A DNA stretch of 13,949 bases. Source: an uncultured Clostridia bacterium (GTDB taxonomy: Bacteria > Bacillota > Clostridia > Christensenellales > Borkfalkiaceae). The stretch is from assembly GCA_947589335.1 (NCBI GenBank), contig CANPZH010000027.1, positions 1-13,949 of the forward strand, in the 5' to 3' direction. Positions 7,636-13,949 of the stretch are shown piece after piece. A program made the translations under genes and the position numbers. Within the stretch, counting starts at the first letter, position 1. Every line of letters begins with the position of its first letter. The notes below the pieces were generated by a model. It was given only the letters and a program-made list of their open reading frames with translations, did not search any database and was not told where the DNA came from.

Positions 7636-8988
7636 ATGAAAGTTTTCAAATCATTGATGATCGGCGCACTCTCTCTTCTGCTGGCGTTCGGCGCGGCTGC
7701 CTGCGGCACGGAGGAGCAGGGCAAAACCCCGGGCGGGACCGAAACTCCCGGCGGGACCGAGAACCCCGGCGGGACCGAAACCCCGGGCGGGACCGAGAAC
7801 CCGGGCGGGGAAGATCCCGCAGGCCCCGGGCAGACCGAACAGGAGGACAACAGCGGTATGGTCTACGACAGGTACGACCTCAAAACCTATCTCTATCCCC
7901 TCTGGGAGGGGACGACGGTGTACAACGAGACGCTCTGGTTCGCGGACGAACGCTCCGCTCCCCTCATGTACACCCCCGACACGGTGCTCAAGGTCACTTC
8001 CTACGACCTCAAGACCGTCTACGAAGAGAACGTCGACTACAAGGTAGAGGGCAAGAACCTCGTCCTCACGGACGGCTCCAAGATCCCTTACATGACGCCG
8101 GACGAATACATCAAGAGTACGCAGAACGGGACGCTCAACGTTCCCATCACCGATGAGTTCGGGCACGCTCTCGGCCATGTGTATGCGGCGGAGGGCTCCG
8201 ATATCGTCGCGCGGCAGGTCGTCGTCACCTACACCCACTCCGAGCAAAACGCGTGGGGGAAATGCACCGTGCAGACGGAGAAGATCTCCCGCGCCATCGA
8301 AAAGCTCGAGGCGGGGGAGACGCTCAAGGTCGTGTTCTACGGCGACTCCATCACCGTGGGCGCGAATTCCAGCAAATTCGTCAATTATCCGCCCTATGCG
8401 GAGTCCTATGCCGACATGGTCAAGTCCTATCTCGAGGCGCGCTATCCCTCGGCGACGGTCGACTTCAAGAACAACGCCGTCGGCGGCACCGATTCGACCT
8501 GGGGCACCGGCAAGCCGATGGGGAATCCCATCGTCGATAATCTCGACGGCGGCGGAGATCACTTCAAGGTCCGCGTTGCCGACGAACATCCCGATCTTCT
8601 CTTCATCGCCTTCGGAATGAACGACTCCGCCTCCGCGCCCTACGGCTATGAGGCGAACATCCGCACGATGGTGCAGCGGGCGAAGGAGGCGAATCCGGAC
8701 GTCGAGATCGTGCTCGTCTCGGGCATGATCGCACACCCCGGCACTCCCTTCAACAACAAGAACTATATGATGTATGAGAAGTCTCTTCTGACGGTCGCGG
8801 GCGAGAACGAGCATGTCGCGGTCGCGCAGGTGTGGACGAACGTCAACGCCGTCTATGAAGAGCTCGGCAAACGCTTCCAGGACTGCACGGCGAACAACGC
8901 CAACCATCCGAACGACTTCATGATGAGAGTGTACGCGCAGACGATCCTGCAGGCCCTCTTCGGCGACGGCTATATCAAGGCCATCTGA
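7636..8988 (+). CDS. SGNH/GDSL-type esterase lipoprotein
   Basis: This 450-residue exported lipoprotein probably removes acyl (acetyl) groups from a polysaccharide at the cell surface. The signal peptide ends in AAAC (Cys23). A repeat linker GGTETP/GGTENP occupies residues 33-56, then a beta-rich N-terminal domain (about 75-220), then the SGNH domain. Visible blocks are block I FYGDSIT with nucleophile S238, block II NNAVGGT (G283/G284), block III AFGMND (G327, N329), and block V NANHPND with H424. The usual DxxH becomes NxxH (N421), so the Asp of the triad is either missing or supplied elsewhere. It starts 15 nt after the GH99-like gene and is followed by an intrinsic terminator. Exported location and family are well supported; the acyl group and sugar are inferred. 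Confidence 0.87.
   Translation: MKVFKSLMIGALSLLLAFGAAACGTEEQGKTPGGTETPGGTENPGGTETPGGTENPGGEDPAGPGQTEQEDNSGMVYDRYDLKTYLYPLWEGTTVYNETLWFADERSAPLMYTPDTVLKVTSYDLKTVYEENVDYKVEGKNLVLTDGSKIPYMTPDEYIKSTQNGTLNVPITDEFGHALGHVYAAEGSDIVARQVVVTYTHSEQNAWGKCTVQTEKISRAIEKLEAGETLKVVFYGDSITVGANSSKFVNYPPYAESYADMVKSYLEARYPSATVDFKNNAVGGTDSTWGTGKPMGNPIVDNLDGGGDHFKVRVADEHPDLLFIAFGMNDSASAPYGYEANIRTMVQRAKEANPDVEIVLVSGMIAHPGTPFNNKNYMMYEKSLLTVAGENEHVAVAQVWTNVNAVYEELGKRFQDCTANNANHPNDFMMRVYAQTILQALFGDGYIKAI
7732..7803 (+). repeat. Coding tandem repeat GGTE(T/N)P, 4 x 18 bp
   Basis: Four 18-bp units encode GGTETP, GGTENP, GGTETP, GGTENP, followed by a degenerate GGEDPA. As in the preceding gene, the real period is 36 bp. 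It forms the spacer after the lipidated Cys. The sequence differs from the linker of the GH99-like protein, so the two arrays arose independently but have the same architecture. Confidence 0.9.
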
Positions 8989-9005
8989 TCGCGCAATCGG
9001 CGCCG

Positions 9006-9041
9006 CGTGTCTGTTCGCACTGCGGGCAGACACGTTTTTTT
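9006..9041 (+). terminator. Intrinsic terminator inside the operon
   Basis: A perfect 8-bp stem, CGTGTCTG (9006-9013) and CAGACACG (9027-9034), with a 13-nt loop is followed at once by seven T residues (9035-9041). It lies 17 nt after the SGNH lipoprotein stop and before the next ribosome binding site. Downstream genes must be expressed by read-through or from a promoter I could not find in the short gap. It probably lowers expression of the cytoplasmic enzymes relative to the surface proteins. Confidence 0.85.
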
Positions 9042-9050
9042 GGACGCGGC

Positions 9051-9057
9051 AAAGGAG
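9051..9057 (+). promoter_or_regulatory. Ribosome binding site fixing the CE2-like gene start
   Basis: AAAGGAG lies 6 nt before the ATG at 9064. A longer reading from a GTG at 9007 would run through the terminator stem and its T-run, so the ATG at 9064 is preferred. Confidence 0.8.
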
Positions 9058-9063
9058 ACTTAC

Positions 9064-10122
9064 ATGCAGACGCAACGCAAACCGGAGGGGCGCCTCTCTT
9101 TTACGCAAGAACTGAACGAGGACAGGGTCAACTGGTACGGACGGGTGCGCGCCGGCGGAGAGGGGACGGACTTTTCCAACTCCGCCGCGGGGTTCGAGGT
9201 CTCCTTCCGCGGGAGCGTCCTCTATGCGGACATCCGTTCCGCCTCTTCCGCCGCCCCCGATGAGGCGGCGGGGAGCGCATACGCCTATGTGTTCACGGAC
9301 GGAGAACGGGACTTTCACCTCGCCCGCAAGATCAAGTTTTCTCCCTCGGAGCACGCCCTCCGCTACTGCCTTGCGGAACTTCCGCAGGGCGGGCACACGG
9401 TGCGGCTCCTCAAATGCACCGAGCCGAAGTTCGGAACGGCGGCGCTTGTTGGGCTCGAGACGGACGGGGAATTTCTCCCTCCTCCCGAAAAGCCCTCCCT
9501 CAAGGTCGAGATCCTCGGGGATTCCATCCTCAGCGGGAGCGAGTGCATGCGCATGACGGAGGCGGACAGCGTGCGCACGCAGAGCGAGAACTCCCTCGCG
9601 AGCTACGGCTTTGTCGCGGCGGAACTGCTCGGCGCGCAGGTCTCGGCGGTCACCCGCTCGGGCGCGCTCGTCAGCGGATATCGCGATCTCGCGTCCATTC
9701 CGCAGTACTACGGCGTATACGGCCAGTTCGACCCGACGCCGTGGGACTTCGGCCGCTTCCGCCCGGACATCGTCATCGTCGACCTCGGCTCGAACGATCG
9801 GTTCGCCGCCGCGCCCGACGGCTTCGTCTCGGAGCGGTACCTCGGCTTTTTGCGGCTCATCCGCGCGCGGAATCCCTCAAGCCTCATCGTCGTCTGCGAG
9901 GGGGCGATCCTCCTCCTTCCCGAACTTGCGGAAGGGGTCGTGCGGGATTTCACCGAGGCCGAGGACGGCAACATCCGCTGTTTCCATCTGCCCTGCCGCC
10001 ACGTCACCGCCGGACATCCGACGGAGGCGGAACACAGGGCGAACGGGGAGGCGCTCGCGGAATTTCTCCGCGCGGAACTCCCGCATTTGAAAATCAACCG
10101 AAAAAATGGATCGCATGACTGA
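9064..10122 (+). CDS. CE2-like SGNH carbohydrate esterase, cytoplasmic
   Basis: This 352-residue protein has no signal peptide, so it is predicted to be cytoplasmic. The N-terminal region (about 1-130: WYGRVRAG, GFEVSFRGSVLYADI) matches the beta-sandwich that precedes the SGNH domain in carbohydrate esterase family 2. The catalytic domain shows LGDSI with S154, the stretch IPQYYGVYGQFDPTPWDF, DLGSND (G242, N244) and AGHPTEAEH with H318. No Asp lies three residues before H318 (T315 instead), which would fit the Ser-His dyad described for some CE2 enzymes. CE2 members deacetylate xylo- and manno-configured sugars. Its likely role is removing acetyl groups from imported oligosaccharides (inference). 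It begins after the internal terminator and overlaps the next gene by 17 nt. Confidence 0.85.
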   Translation: MQTQRKPEGRLSFTQELNEDRVNWYGRVRAGGEGTDFSNSAAGFEVSFRGSVLYADIRSASSAAPDEAAGSAYAYVFTDGERDFHLARKIKFSPSEHALRYCLAELPQGGHTVRLLKCTEPKFGTAALVGLETDGEFLPPPEKPSLKVEILGDSILSGSECMRMTEADSVRTQSENSLASYGFVAAELLGAQVSAVTRSGALVSGYRDLASIPQYYGVYGQFDPTPWDFGRFRPDIVIVDLGSNDRFAAAPDGFVSERYLGFLRLIRARNPSSLIVVCEGAILLLPELAEGVVRDFTEAEDGNIRCFHLPCRHVTAGHPTEAEHRANGEALAEFLRAELPHLKINRKNGSHD

Positions 10123-11227
10123 ATTTTTGAAGGAAATGTCCCGGAAAGCGGGAGGCTGCGCTGCGGCGGTGTACCGCGGCGGACGGCCGCTGTTCGTCGG
10201 CTGCGAGGGAATGGCGTCCGGAGGGATCCCCGCCGATGAACATACCGCCTTCCGCCTCGCCTCGATGACGAAACCGCTGACGGCGGCTGCCGCGCTGCTC
10301 TGCGCGGAGGAGGGGCTTCTCTCCCTCGACGACCCCGTCAGCCGCTATCTTCCCGCCTTCCGTGCTCCGCGGCTGGCCGTAAAGACGGCGGAAGGATACA
10401 CCGCGGGCGCGCAGACGGAGTGTTTCACCGTCCGCGCTCTGCTCACGCACTCCGCAGGCGTCGGCGCGGGAGGATCGGGCGACGTCCAGCTCGAGGCCGT
10501 CAAGCCGCGGGAGGGGGACACCCTCGCCTCCGCGGTGGAGCGGTATGCGGAGGTATTGCTGGAATTTGCGCCCGGCACTGCGCAGATGTACAGCCCGGTC
10601 ATCGGGTTCGACATCGTCGCCCGCATCGTCGAGATCGTCTCGGGCATGCCCTACGGAGAATTTCTCGGAAAGCGCATCACGGGGCCTCTCGGCATGGACC
10701 GCACCTCCTATCTTTTGACCGATTACCCGGAAGGCGGGCTCGCCTCCACCTACACGGATGAGGGCGGCGTCTTGCGCGAGGAACGCCCCGAAAGCAATTT
10801 CGGCGACTTCCCCGCGGGGTACACAGGAGGCGGCGCAGGGCTCATCTCCACTTTGGAAGACTACGTCCGCTTTGCCGAGACCCTCCGTCTCTCGCGGAAG
10901 GGAGAGGGGCTCCTCTCGCGGGAGAGCGCACTCGAGCTGTCCCGCCCGCAACTTGCGAAGGAGGTCGTCGGCATCGAAGACGGCTCCTTCAACTGGGGGT
11001 TGGGCGTGCGCGTCCTCCCCAAAACGACCGAATATCAGCCTCTTCCCGCGGGTTCGTTCGGCTGGAGCGGCGCCTACGGCACCCACTTCTGGGTAGATCC
11101 CGCGAACGATCTGGTCGCGGTCTATATGCACAACTCCCACACCTACGGCGGCGCGGGCGCGCCCCATACCGTCGCCTTCGAACGGGCGGTGACGGAAGAA
11201 TTTATATCCGGAGGAAAGAGAATATGA
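10106..11227 (+). CDS. Beta-lactamase-fold serine hydrolase (family VIII esterase-like)
   Basis: This 373-residue protein has the class C beta-lactamase/PBP-like fold and no export signal. The nucleophile motif SMTK (S53-K56) lies in FRLASMTKPLTAAAALL. The second motif reads YSPVIGFDI (Y162) in place of the common YxN. The third reads WSGAYGT (W320-S321-G322) in place of KTG/HTG, as in family VIII carboxylesterases (WxG). GPLGMDRT and FWVDP are also typical. It probably hydrolyses an ester, or less likely a peptide or amide; true beta-lactamase activity is improbable from context. It starts within the end of the CE2-like gene without a clear ribosome binding site; an in-frame ATG at 10115 is an alternative. 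It overlaps the phosphatase gene by 4 nt (ATGA). Confidence 0.87.
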   Translation: MDRMTEFLKEMSRKAGGCAAAVYRGGRPLFVGCEGMASGGIPADEHTAFRLASMTKPLTAAAALLCAEEGLLSLDDPVSRYLPAFRAPRLAVKTAEGYTAGAQTECFTVRALLTHSAGVGAGGSGDVQLEAVKPREGDTLASAVERYAEVLLEFAPGTAQMYSPVIGFDIVARIVEIVSGMPYGEFLGKRITGPLGMDRTSYLLTDYPEGGLASTYTDEGGVLREERPESNFGDFPAGYTGGGAGLISTLEDYVRFAETLRLSRKGEGLLSRESALELSRPQLAKEVVGIEDGSFNWGLGVRVLPKTTEYQPLPAGSFGWSGAYGTHFWVDPANDLVAVYMHNSHTYGGAGAPHTVAFERAVTEEFISGGKRI

Positions 11228-12321
11228 ACAAGCGGTTGGCGTCCATCGCACTGGGCGCGGCAATGTCTGCGGTGTGCCTTGCGGCATGCTCTTCGCCGTC
11301 CGGCGGGACGGACGCGGAGGACTTCATCAAAGCGGTCTCCCCGGAAGAGGAGAGCGAAGTCTGCCTCGCGAACGACATCGTCGACGACTACTTCAAGAAC
11401 TACGAAAAGTGCTATGCGGAGAAGTATTTCGACAACGGCGACCAGTACTTCATGAAGCCGCTCACGCTCTCGTGGAGCAGCAAGGAGCCCGCGCTCTACT
11501 ACACCGTGAAGCTCTCCCGCAAGAAGGACTTTTCCGCCGTGGACTATGCGACCGTCACGACGGAGACCTCCGTCTCGGTCGATCCCGGCGAGCTGTACGT
11601 CGCAACGACCTATTACTGGCAGGTGCGGGCGGAGTTCGAAGACCGCTCCGTCGATTCCCGCGTCTTCCGCTTCGGGACCGCGGATACGATCCGTGCGATC
11701 ACGATCGAGGGCGTCTCCAACACCCGCGACCTCGGCGGCGCGGTCACCGCGGACGGCAAGCATGTGAAGCAGGGGATCGTCTACCGCGGCGCGCGGCTCG
11801 ACGGCGTGACCGAGCTCGGCAAACAGCAGGCGAAGAAGTTCGGCTTCCGTACCGACCTCGACCTTCGCGGCGTGGGAGAGGGCGTTCCCAACCCGCTCGG
11901 GTTGGAGAATTACATCCAGATCTCCGCGCCCTTCTATAACGGGTGCCTCGAATCGTACAACTGGCCCGCGCTCTCCTCGGAGATCAAAGTCTTCGCGGAC
12001 AGGGCGAACTATCCCGTCTTTTTCCACTGCTCCGTCGGCAGAGACAGAACGGGCTCCCTCGCCTTCCTGCTCTATGCCCTCCTCGGCGTGAGCGAGCAGG
12101 ACATCTACCGCGACTATGAGTTCTCCGTTCTCTCGGAGATGGGCTGTCTCGACAAGACCCCCGTCTCCGACCTCGTGAACGCGCACATGAACTACCTCGT
12201 CAGCCATATCAAGTGGTACGGGAAGGGGAATCTGCAGGAGAATTGCGAGCAGTTCCTCCTCGAAACGGGTGTGACGGCGGAGGACATCGCCGCGATCAGA
12301 GAGATCATGCTGGAGGACTGA
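11224..12321 (+). CDS. Lipoprotein tyrosine-phosphatase-family enzyme with Fn3-like domain
   Basis: This 365-residue surface lipoprotein has a signal peptide ending in LAAC (Cys22). A Fn3-like beta domain (about 77-158: LTLSWSSKEPALYYTVKLS...TYYWQVRAEFE) is followed by a phosphatase domain of the Y_phosphatase3/LipA type. That domain opens with SNTRDLGG (166-172) and KQGIVYRGARL, and carries the P-loop HCSVGRDRTG with catalytic C269 and R275 (CX5R). Relatives dephosphorylate phosphotyrosine, phosphoinositides or other small phosphate esters, and PTP-like phytases share this chemistry. Outside the cell, a phosphorylated glycan, lipid or inositol phosphate is a likelier substrate than a cytoplasmic phosphoprotein (inference). 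GGAGG precedes the start, and the ATGA overlap with the upstream gene indicates coupling. Confidence 0.88.
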   Translation: MNKRLASIALGAAMSAVCLAACSSPSGGTDAEDFIKAVSPEEESEVCLANDIVDDYFKNYEKCYAEKYFDNGDQYFMKPLTLSWSSKEPALYYTVKLSRKKDFSAVDYATVTTETSVSVDPGELYVATTYYWQVRAEFEDRSVDSRVFRFGTADTIRAITIEGVSNTRDLGGAVTADGKHVKQGIVYRGARLDGVTELGKQQAKKFGFRTDLDLRGVGEGVPNPLGLENYIQISAPFYNGCLESYNWPALSSEIKVFADRANYPVFFHCSVGRDRTGSLAFLLYALLGVSEQDIYRDYEFSVLSEMGCLDKTPVSDLVNAHMNYLVSHIKWYGKGNLQENCEQFLLETGVTAEDIAAIREIMLED

Positions 12322-12322
12322 G

Positions 12323-13570
12323 ATGAAGAGACAGATCATGTTCATGTTGGCAGCGGGGATATTTGCCGCCGCAGCGGGCGGGGCGATGCCCCTCTCGGCA
12401 CAGGCTGCGTCCTTTAAGGAATACGGCGGAGAGATCCCCGTCGTGGAGAACGTCGAGGGCGTCTCCCGCTATTCCAAGGAGACCGAATGGCAGGTCCTCA
12501 CGACGGAGGAAGCGGAGGCGGCGGGCGTGAAGCGCTCGGACGGCAGCTATGTGGCGCGTGCCGCCCTCAATCAGGCGAACGGCGGGTTCACCCTCGACTT
12601 TTCGTCGCAGGAGATCCCCATCTATTCCGTCGAGACCATCGATTTCCGCGTCCGCGCCCCCAAGGGGACCGCGGAGATCCGCATTTCGGTCGATCTGTCC
12701 ACCCGCTGGGTCATGCGCTATAAAGTCGCCGTCACCGACGTGGGGAAGTTCATCAAGATCTCCCTCGGTGCCGACGGGACCAACTTCTGGGAAGCGGACG
12801 GCTTCACGATGGATTCGCTCGCGAACGCAGAGGGGAATCTCGGCGCGTTCGAGCTCATGTTCTATACGACGATGCCGGGCGCAGACGTCTATGCCTATCT
12901 CGACAGCGCCTCCGTCGTCTCCCGTCCGCAGGACGACGAAGCTCCCGTCATCGACTACGACGGGGGAACGGAGGTCGTCACCTCCGCGGGCAGACACTTC
13001 GGCACCGTCTTTTCCGCGACGGCGTACGATGAGTACGAACAGCGCGCGGTCGACGTGGAGTACATCTTCTCCGATGGCGCCGTGGACGCATCGGGCAACC
13101 TGCTCGAGGGGGATCATACCCTGATCATCCGCGCGGCAGACGCCTCGGGGAACACGCGGGAGATCGCGGTCTCGCTGCATGTGGGCGCAAAGGATACGGC
13201 CGCGCCGGAGATCTCCTTCCCCGGCGGAGAGATCGGGCAGGTAAAGACGGTCGTCGGCGCTTATCCCGATATCCGCGCGGTCGGAACGGACAACATCGAC
13301 CGCGTGACGGTGGAGGAGAGCTGGTCGGAAGGCGCGCTCGACGAATTCGGCAGGCTGACCCTCGGGGAACACACCTGCGTGCTGAGCTGTACGGACGGCA
13401 CCGGAAACCGTACCGAGAGGACGATCCGCTACATCGTCACGGCGGAGAGCGAACCCATTGTGCCTGCGGAGGAGCCCGAGGAAAAGGGCTGTGGCGCAGT
13501 CGCCCTCGACGGAGGATTTGCGCTCTTGGTCCTCGGCGCGGCGCTCGTCTGCTGCAAGAAGCGCAGATGA
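12323..13570 (+). CDS. Secreted Ig-like surface protein with C-terminal anchor
   Basis: This 415-residue protein begins with a Sec signal peptide (cleavage near AQA-A, residue 28). Residues about 40-200 look like a jelly-roll, carbohydrate-binding-type domain (VETIDFRVRAPKGTAEIRISV). Two Ig-like repeats follow (about 204-288 and 289-372), each opening with an (A)APxI(S/D) motif and holding an ASGN or GTGN turn, of the bacterial Ig/HYR type. The C-terminus is acidic, then KGCGAVALDG, a hydrophobic stretch (about 391-408) and CCKKRR, a tripartite anchor without LPxTG. It is probably a glycan-binding, cell-surface-held adhesin or accessory to the hydrolases (inference). It starts 1 nt after the phosphatase stop with GGAGG at 12312-12316, and is the last gene of the run. 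Confidence 0.82.
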   Translation: MKRQIMFMLAAGIFAAAAGGAMPLSAQAASFKEYGGEIPVVENVEGVSRYSKETEWQVLTTEEAEAAGVKRSDGSYVARAALNQANGGFTLDFSSQEIPIYSVETIDFRVRAPKGTAEIRISVDLSTRWVMRYKVAVTDVGKFIKISLGADGTNFWEADGFTMDSLANAEGNLGAFELMFYTTMPGADVYAYLDSASVVSRPQDDEAPVIDYDGGTEVVTSAGRHFGTVFSATAYDEYEQRAVDVEYIFSDGAVDASGNLLEGDHTLIIRAADASGNTREIAVSLHVGAKDTAAPEISFPGGEIGQVKTVVGAYPDIRAVGTDNIDRVTVEESWSEGALDEFGRLTLGEHTCVLSCTDGTGNRTERTIRYIVTAESEPIVPAEEPEEKGCGAVALDGGFALLVLGAALVCCKKRR

Positions 13571-13583
13571 CGAAAAATTTCAG

Positions 13584-13677
13584 CGGAACATGGCGTTCCG
13601 TATCGCGATATTCCGCCCTTTGACTTGTCGGCGCGGCGCGGCTTTCTGCCGCGCCGCGCCCGCATATATTGGCGGAA
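13584..13677. other. Structured 3' region with nested hairpins
   Basis: Downstream of the last stop codon are a small hairpin, CGGAAC (13584-13589) with GTTCCG (13595-13600), and then a nested structure. Its outer arms are TTCCGCC (13611-13617) and GGCGGAA (13671-13677). Its inner stem is 13 bp, 13630-13642 with 13648-13660, closed by a TTTCT loop and made entirely of G and C. No T-run follows, so it is not a standard intrinsic terminator. It could still stop or stabilise the transcript's 3' end, or be another dispersed repeat. Confidence 0.6.
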
Positions 13678-13700
13678 ATGAGATTCCTCCTCCCTTCGGT

Positions 13701-13770
13701 CGTCGGAATGACGTAGGGTGGAAGGCGCTCGTCGGAATGACGTGGAGAAGGACGATCGTCGGAATGACGT
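13701..13770. repeat. Three direct copies of CGTCGGAATGACGT
   Basis: Identical 14-bp copies lie at 13701-13714, 13730-13743 and 13757-13770, 27-29 bp apart. Each is itself palindromic (CGTC-GGAAT-GACG). They resemble the CGTCATTCTGAG repeat at the left edge read on the other strand, and belong to the dispersed intergenic repeats of this genome. Confidence 0.75.
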
Positions 13771-13785
13771 GGGGGAGACGCTCTC

Positions 13786-13801
13786 GCTGTCCCTGAAAGG
13801 G
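13786..13801 (-). repeat. 16-bp inverted repeat, right copy
   Basis: GCTGTCCCTGAAAGGG is the exact reverse complement of 91-106. It is followed by CCTGAGCGCAGCGAAGGC, another typical dispersed-repeat sequence. Confidence 0.6.
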
Positions 13802-13866
13802 AAAGTGCCTGAGCGCAGCGAAGGCAAAAGGGTTTAACAAACTTCAAAAAACCCCTCAGTCGCTTT

Positions 13867-13909
13867 GCGACAGCCTTGCGGCGGCAGGGACCGCCGCAAG
13901 GCCCGTCGC
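13867..13909. other. Long GC-rich hairpin at the right edge
   Basis: A perfect 12-bp stem (13873-13884 with 13891-13902, loop CAGGGA) is extended by an outer GCGAC/GTCGC pair (13867-13871 with 13905-13909). On the minus strand a T-run (complement of AAAAAA near 13846-13851) lies about 15 nt beyond the hairpin, too far for a classic terminator. It follows CCCCTCAGTCGCTTTGCGACAG, a repeat style common in gut Clostridia. Confidence 0.55.
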
Positions 13910-13949
13910 GGTTGCCACCGCTCCCGTCACGGCACCGCTCACAGTGCAC

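Larger units (their letters stand above)
13571..13949. other. Downstream intergenic region, no gene seen
   Basis: No credible coding sequence is visible here. The region is filled by the nested hairpins (13584-13677), the three palindromic repeats (13701-13770), the inverted repeat (13786-13801) and the edge hairpin (13867-13909). No minus-strand gene entering from the right could be supported. Confidence 0.6.

Noticed and set aside
9007..9063. GTG start at 9007 for the CE2-like gene
   Set aside because: This would translate the terminator stem and T-run; the ATG at 9064 has AAAGGAG at proper spacing.
4050..9396. Other long minus-strand open frames (4050-5609, 5395-7341, 7651-9396)
   Set aside because: All are antisense to well-supported plus-strand genes, lack plausible ribosome binding sites or domains, and follow from codon bias in GC-rich DNA.
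10106..11227. Antibiotic-resistance beta-lactamase
   Set aside because: No export signal, the YxN and KTG motifs are replaced by YSP and WSG, and the gene is embedded and coupled in a carbohydrate operon; a family VIII-like esterase fits better.
13701..13770. CRISPR array from three regularly spaced repeats
   Set aside because: Repeats are only 14 bp, themselves palindromic, with 13-15 bp between them and no cas genes. They match dispersed intergenic repeats.
13867..13909. Intrinsic terminator at the right edge
   Set aside because: The hairpin is strong, but no T-run follows on the plus strand and the minus-strand T-run is about 15 nt away.

Overview
The window is GC-rich and reads as one long plus-strand glycan-utilisation operon of ten genes (523-13570) between two stretches of dispersed intergenic repeats. 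Strong AAGGAG/GGAGG ribosome binding sites, several type II lipoprotein signals, an ABC importer of the Gram-positive oligosaccharide type without an encoded ATPase, and a C-terminal hydrophobic segment ending in Lys/Arg point to an uncultured gut-type Bacillota, probably Clostridia. A Christensenellales-like lineage is my guess from protein style and repeats; no rRNA or marker gene is present to prove it.

Layout. 1-522: upstream region with a hairpin, a dispersed REP-like repeat, and a striking C/A-rich leader with a 26-bp tandem repeat. 523-4027: solute-binding lipoprotein and two permeases of a carbohydrate ABC importer. 4029-8988: three exported lipoproteins, namely an uncharacterised 520-residue protein, a GH99/WbsX-like TIM-barrel protein with a CBM9-like C-terminal domain, and an SGNH esterase. 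9006-9041: a good intrinsic terminator inside the gene run. 9064-11227: two enzymes without export signals, a CE2-like SGNH esterase and a beta-lactamase-fold (family VIII-like) serine hydrolase. 11224-12321: a lipoprotein tyrosine-phosphatase-fold enzyme. 12323-13570: a secreted, Ig-like, C-terminally anchored surface protein. 13571-13949: hairpins and three copies of a short palindromic repeat. Genes are 1-18 nt apart or overlap by 4 or 17 nt, except for the 75-nt gap holding the terminator.

Working model (inference). Surface lipoproteins bind, deacylate, possibly dephosphorylate and cleave a decorated polysaccharide. The importer takes up oligosaccharides using a shared ATPase encoded elsewhere, and the cytoplasmic esterases remove remaining acyl groups. 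The most unusual part is the combination of a GH99-like protein, three esterase-type hydrolases and a surface CX5R phosphatase. A phosphorylated, acetylated glycan such as a phosphomannan would fit, but the sequence does not prove a substrate.
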